From the NCBI GenBank assembly GCA_934718275.1, contig CAKUZD010000001.1, positions 62,001 through 126,000 on the forward strand: DNA of 64,000 nt, written 5' to 3'. The notes beneath the pieces were generated by a model. It had not been told where the DNA came from, searched no databases, and saw nothing but the letters and a program-made list of their open reading frames with translations. Of this stretch, positions 62,532-64,000 are shown one piece after another. The stretch comes from an uncultured Candidatus Melainabacteria bacterium. GTDB lineage: Bacteria; Cyanobacteriota; Vampirovibrionia; Gastranaerophilales; Gastranaerophilaceae. Numbering within the stretch: the stretch's first letter is position 1; every line of letters begins with the position of its first letter. The position numbers and the translations under genes were made by a program.

Positions 62532-63353
62532 TTACTTACACTGGAATGTAAATTTTACATCTATTGAATTCTTCTCTTTTTTCAACTGTTTAGGTAAAGG
62601 CAAAAATGGAGAAGCCTGTTCTAAAGCATTTATTGCAGATTTATCAAGTTTACTATTCCCCGAACTTTCAATAATTTGAATATTAGCAATTTTTCCATCT
62701 TCAAATATTGAATAACTTACAACTATTTCTTCTCCTGCAGCACATAAATTAGATTGCCAATTACGTTTTATCTTATTTTGCATATTAGCCATATAATCAG
62801 CAGTAGAAATTTTGACATAAGGTGACGGAGTATTTTTTAGATAAGGGCGCCCATATCCATTAAAACCAATAATAGCCAACACTAACAAAACCCATAAAAT
62901 TGGATTTTCGCTCTTTTTATTCTGATTATATTGCGAATAAACATTAAAAAATTCGCTTGCAATAGAAGGGGCATTTTTAGCTATGGCACGGTGAGTTTTC
63001 CCAGAAGCACTTTTTATAATAAACCAATTATTTTGACAAGATATACCAGAAACATCTCTGAAATTTACGCTTTCCATTTTATTTTTTTTACAAAATACAA
63101 ATCTTTTATTTGTTAAATACACAGAACTATTAAAAGAATAATCATACCCTAAAAAAAATAAAAATAGAATAAATAACCATAAAATTGGAGCTAAAATAAA
63201 CTTAATGAAAAAATCATATAATGATATAATATCAAAATCCAAAATAAAAATTAAAGAAAAAAACACAAGAGATAAAATGGATACATAAAAACACATTAAT
63301 GTCTTTTCTGACTTTATTAAAACTTTTTCATCATTACCCAACTCTACTAACAT
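62532..63353 (-). CDS. bPH-like membrane domain fused to TonB C-terminal domain
   Basis: A 273-residue protein. Two hydrophobic helices near the N-terminus (about 18-40 and 50-70) lead into a bacterial PH-like strand set (SSVYLTNKRFVFCKK; FRDVSGISCQ). A third helix follows (about 153-168, LWVLLVLAIIGF). The C-terminus is a TonB/TolA C-terminal domain: YMANMQNKIKRNW, VSYSIFEDGKIANIQIIESSG, LDKSAINALEQASPFLPLP. I see no known protein with this exact order, so the fusion is unusual. AGGAG precedes the ATG at 63353. It converges on nothing and follows clpX on the same strand. Confidence 0.8.
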   Translation of the reverse strand: MLVELGNDEKVLIKSEKTLMCFYVSILSLVFFSLIFILDFDIISLYDFFIKFILAPILWLFILFLFFLGYDYSFNSSVYLTNKRFVFCKKNKMESVNFRDVSGISCQNNWFIIKSASGKTHRAIAKNAPSIASEFFNVYSQYNQNKKSENPILWVLLVLAIIGFNGYGRPYLKNTPSPYVKISTADYMANMQNKIKRNWQSNLCAAGEEIVVSYSIFEDGKIANIQIIESSGNSKLDKSAINALEQASPFLPLPKQLKKEKNSIDVKFTFQCK

Positions 63354-63370
63354 AAAATCTCCTATTAAAT

Positions 63371-63400
63371 AAAACAATGCCTCATAAGAGGCATTGTTTT
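63371..63400 (-). terminator. Rho-independent terminator of clpX
   Basis: AAAACAATGCCTC and GAGGCATTGTTTT pair perfectly around ATAA. Read on the minus strand the stem begins inside the clpX stop codon and is followed by a T-rich stretch (TTTTATTT). Confidence 0.85.
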
Positions 63401-64000
63401 ATGCACTAATTTCTTTGTTGTTCTCATCCTTTGTTGGCAAAGGAACGACTTCTGCATTCTTTCGATTTCGAACCATATCAGCTGTAACAACAAATTTCTT
63501 GATATCATTTTTTGTTGGAACATCATACATAACATCAAGCATAATTTCCTCTACAATAGAACGAAGTGCCCTTGCTCCTGTCTTTCGTTTAATAGCTTCT
63601 TGTGCAATCAAATCAATAGCTTCAGGCTCAAATTCTAAATCTACACCGTCCATTTCCAATAAACATTTGTATTGTTTAACTACTGCATTCTTAGGTTCTG
63701 TTAAAATCATTTTTAATGTTTTTTCATTTAATTGATCCAAAACTGCATAAACCGGAACACGTCCAATAAATTCCGGAATTAATCCAAATTTTAATAAATC
63801 TTCCGGTTGTAATTTCTTTAACATTTTCGCAGCAGCAGCTTCTTTTTCTACCTGAGTCATCGGAGCCTTAGCACCAAAACCGACAGAAGTACCTTCACCT
63901 GCCCTATGTTCAACAATTTTATCCAAGCCGACAAACGCACCACCTACAATAAACAAAATGTTTTTTGTATCAATTTCAATAAATTCTTGGTGCGGATGTT
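63399..64000 (-). CDS. clpX: ATP-dependent protease ATP-binding subunit ClpX (C-terminal part)
   Basis: The C-terminal 200 residues of ClpX; the 5' part lies beyond the window. [14 protein letters not shown] is the region after Walker [19 protein letters not shown] carries sensor 1 and the arginine region, and [16 protein letters not shown] carries sensor 2. It unfolds substrates for ClpP. Its own zinc finger cannot be checked here, which matters because a separate ClpX-type zinc finger gene lies at 22882-23160. Confidence 0.95.
   Translation of the reverse strand, partial: HPHQEFIEIDTKNILFIVGGAFVGLDKIVEHRAGEGTSVGFGAKAPMTQVEKEAAAAKMLKKLQPEDLLKFGLIPEFIGRVPVYAVLDQLNEKTLKMILTEPKNAVVKQYKCLLEMDGVDLEFEPEAIDLIAQEAIKRKTGARALRSIVEEIMLDVMYDVPTKNDIKKFVVTADMVRNRKNAEVVPLPTKDENNKEISA

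Overview
The window is an AT-rich, gene-dense bacterial chromosome segment, most likely from a gut-type Gastranaerophilales (Vampirovibrionia/Melainabacteria, the non-photosynthetic sister group of Cyanobacteria). This is an inference from content: an RpaB-type OmpR regulator and a Ski2-like DEAD/DSHCT helicase of cyanobacterial style, an SLH-domain envelope protein, a pseudopilin beginning FTLAEILITLGIIGVV, the [FeFe]-hydrogenase maturase HydG (fermentative lifestyle), CMP-KDO synthetase (outer membrane), and many lineage-specific proteins with a short N-terminal F-x-A motif.

Layout. 1-9.7 kb: TPR protein plus small membrane protein, a secreted beta-rich protein, a phosphodiester glycosidase behind a structured leader, an M23 peptidase, the helicase and serS. 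9.8-20 kb: TMEM43-family protein, isocitrate dehydrogenase, two glycine-zipper proteins, a uridine-kinase-like enzyme, a Cys-rich secreted protein, an SLH protein, pyruvate kinase and a candidate small RNA. 20-30.5 kb: MFS transporter, lgt with a TPR lipoprotein, then a run of plus-strand genes: lone ClpX-type zinc finger, HEAT-like protein, ruvX, DUF1292, a Clp-N-only protein, tilS, hpt and a soluble histidine kinase. 30.5-36.3 kb: a pilin gene remnant, uvrB, a membrane-anchored unknown, and a cpaE-cpaF pair (pilus/secretion ATPases). 36.4-43.5 kb: DedA protein, then an accessory block with two HExxH zincin-like proteins, a Cys/His/Asp hydrolase-like protein and a TPR membrane protein. 43.5-45.9 kb: mobile-element hot spot with an IS200-like RAYT transposase between inverted REP hairpins, a solo REP, a GNAT protein, a serine recombinase remnant and tRNA-His. 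45.9-64 kb: rpaB, a small HTH regulator, the accD-accA-prmA-kdsB operon, a GNAT-like F-x-A protein, a matrixin, ybaB-recR, an Opp/Dpp-type ATPase, smpB with a formyltransferase, a pseudopilin, mnmA-hydG, polA, a bPH-TonB fusion and the 3' part of clpX.

How it fits together. Housekeeping operons (fatty acid initiation, tRNA modification, DNA repair) alternate with lineage-specific envelope or effector-like genes. Two patterns run across both. First, many genes have no Shine-Dalgarno sequence and carry a -10 hexamer exactly six bases upstream of ATG, which predicts leaderless mRNAs (smpB, uvrB, cpaE, the matrixin, polA, an ABC ATPase). Second, a promoter-like element, TAGCAA followed by a T-tract, an ACGxG-like stretch and a -10, sits upstream of the genes encoding F-x-A proteins. 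That element plus the N-terminal motif is my best candidate for an undescribed coordinated system. Both rest on reading by eye and need genome-wide counting and transcription start mapping.
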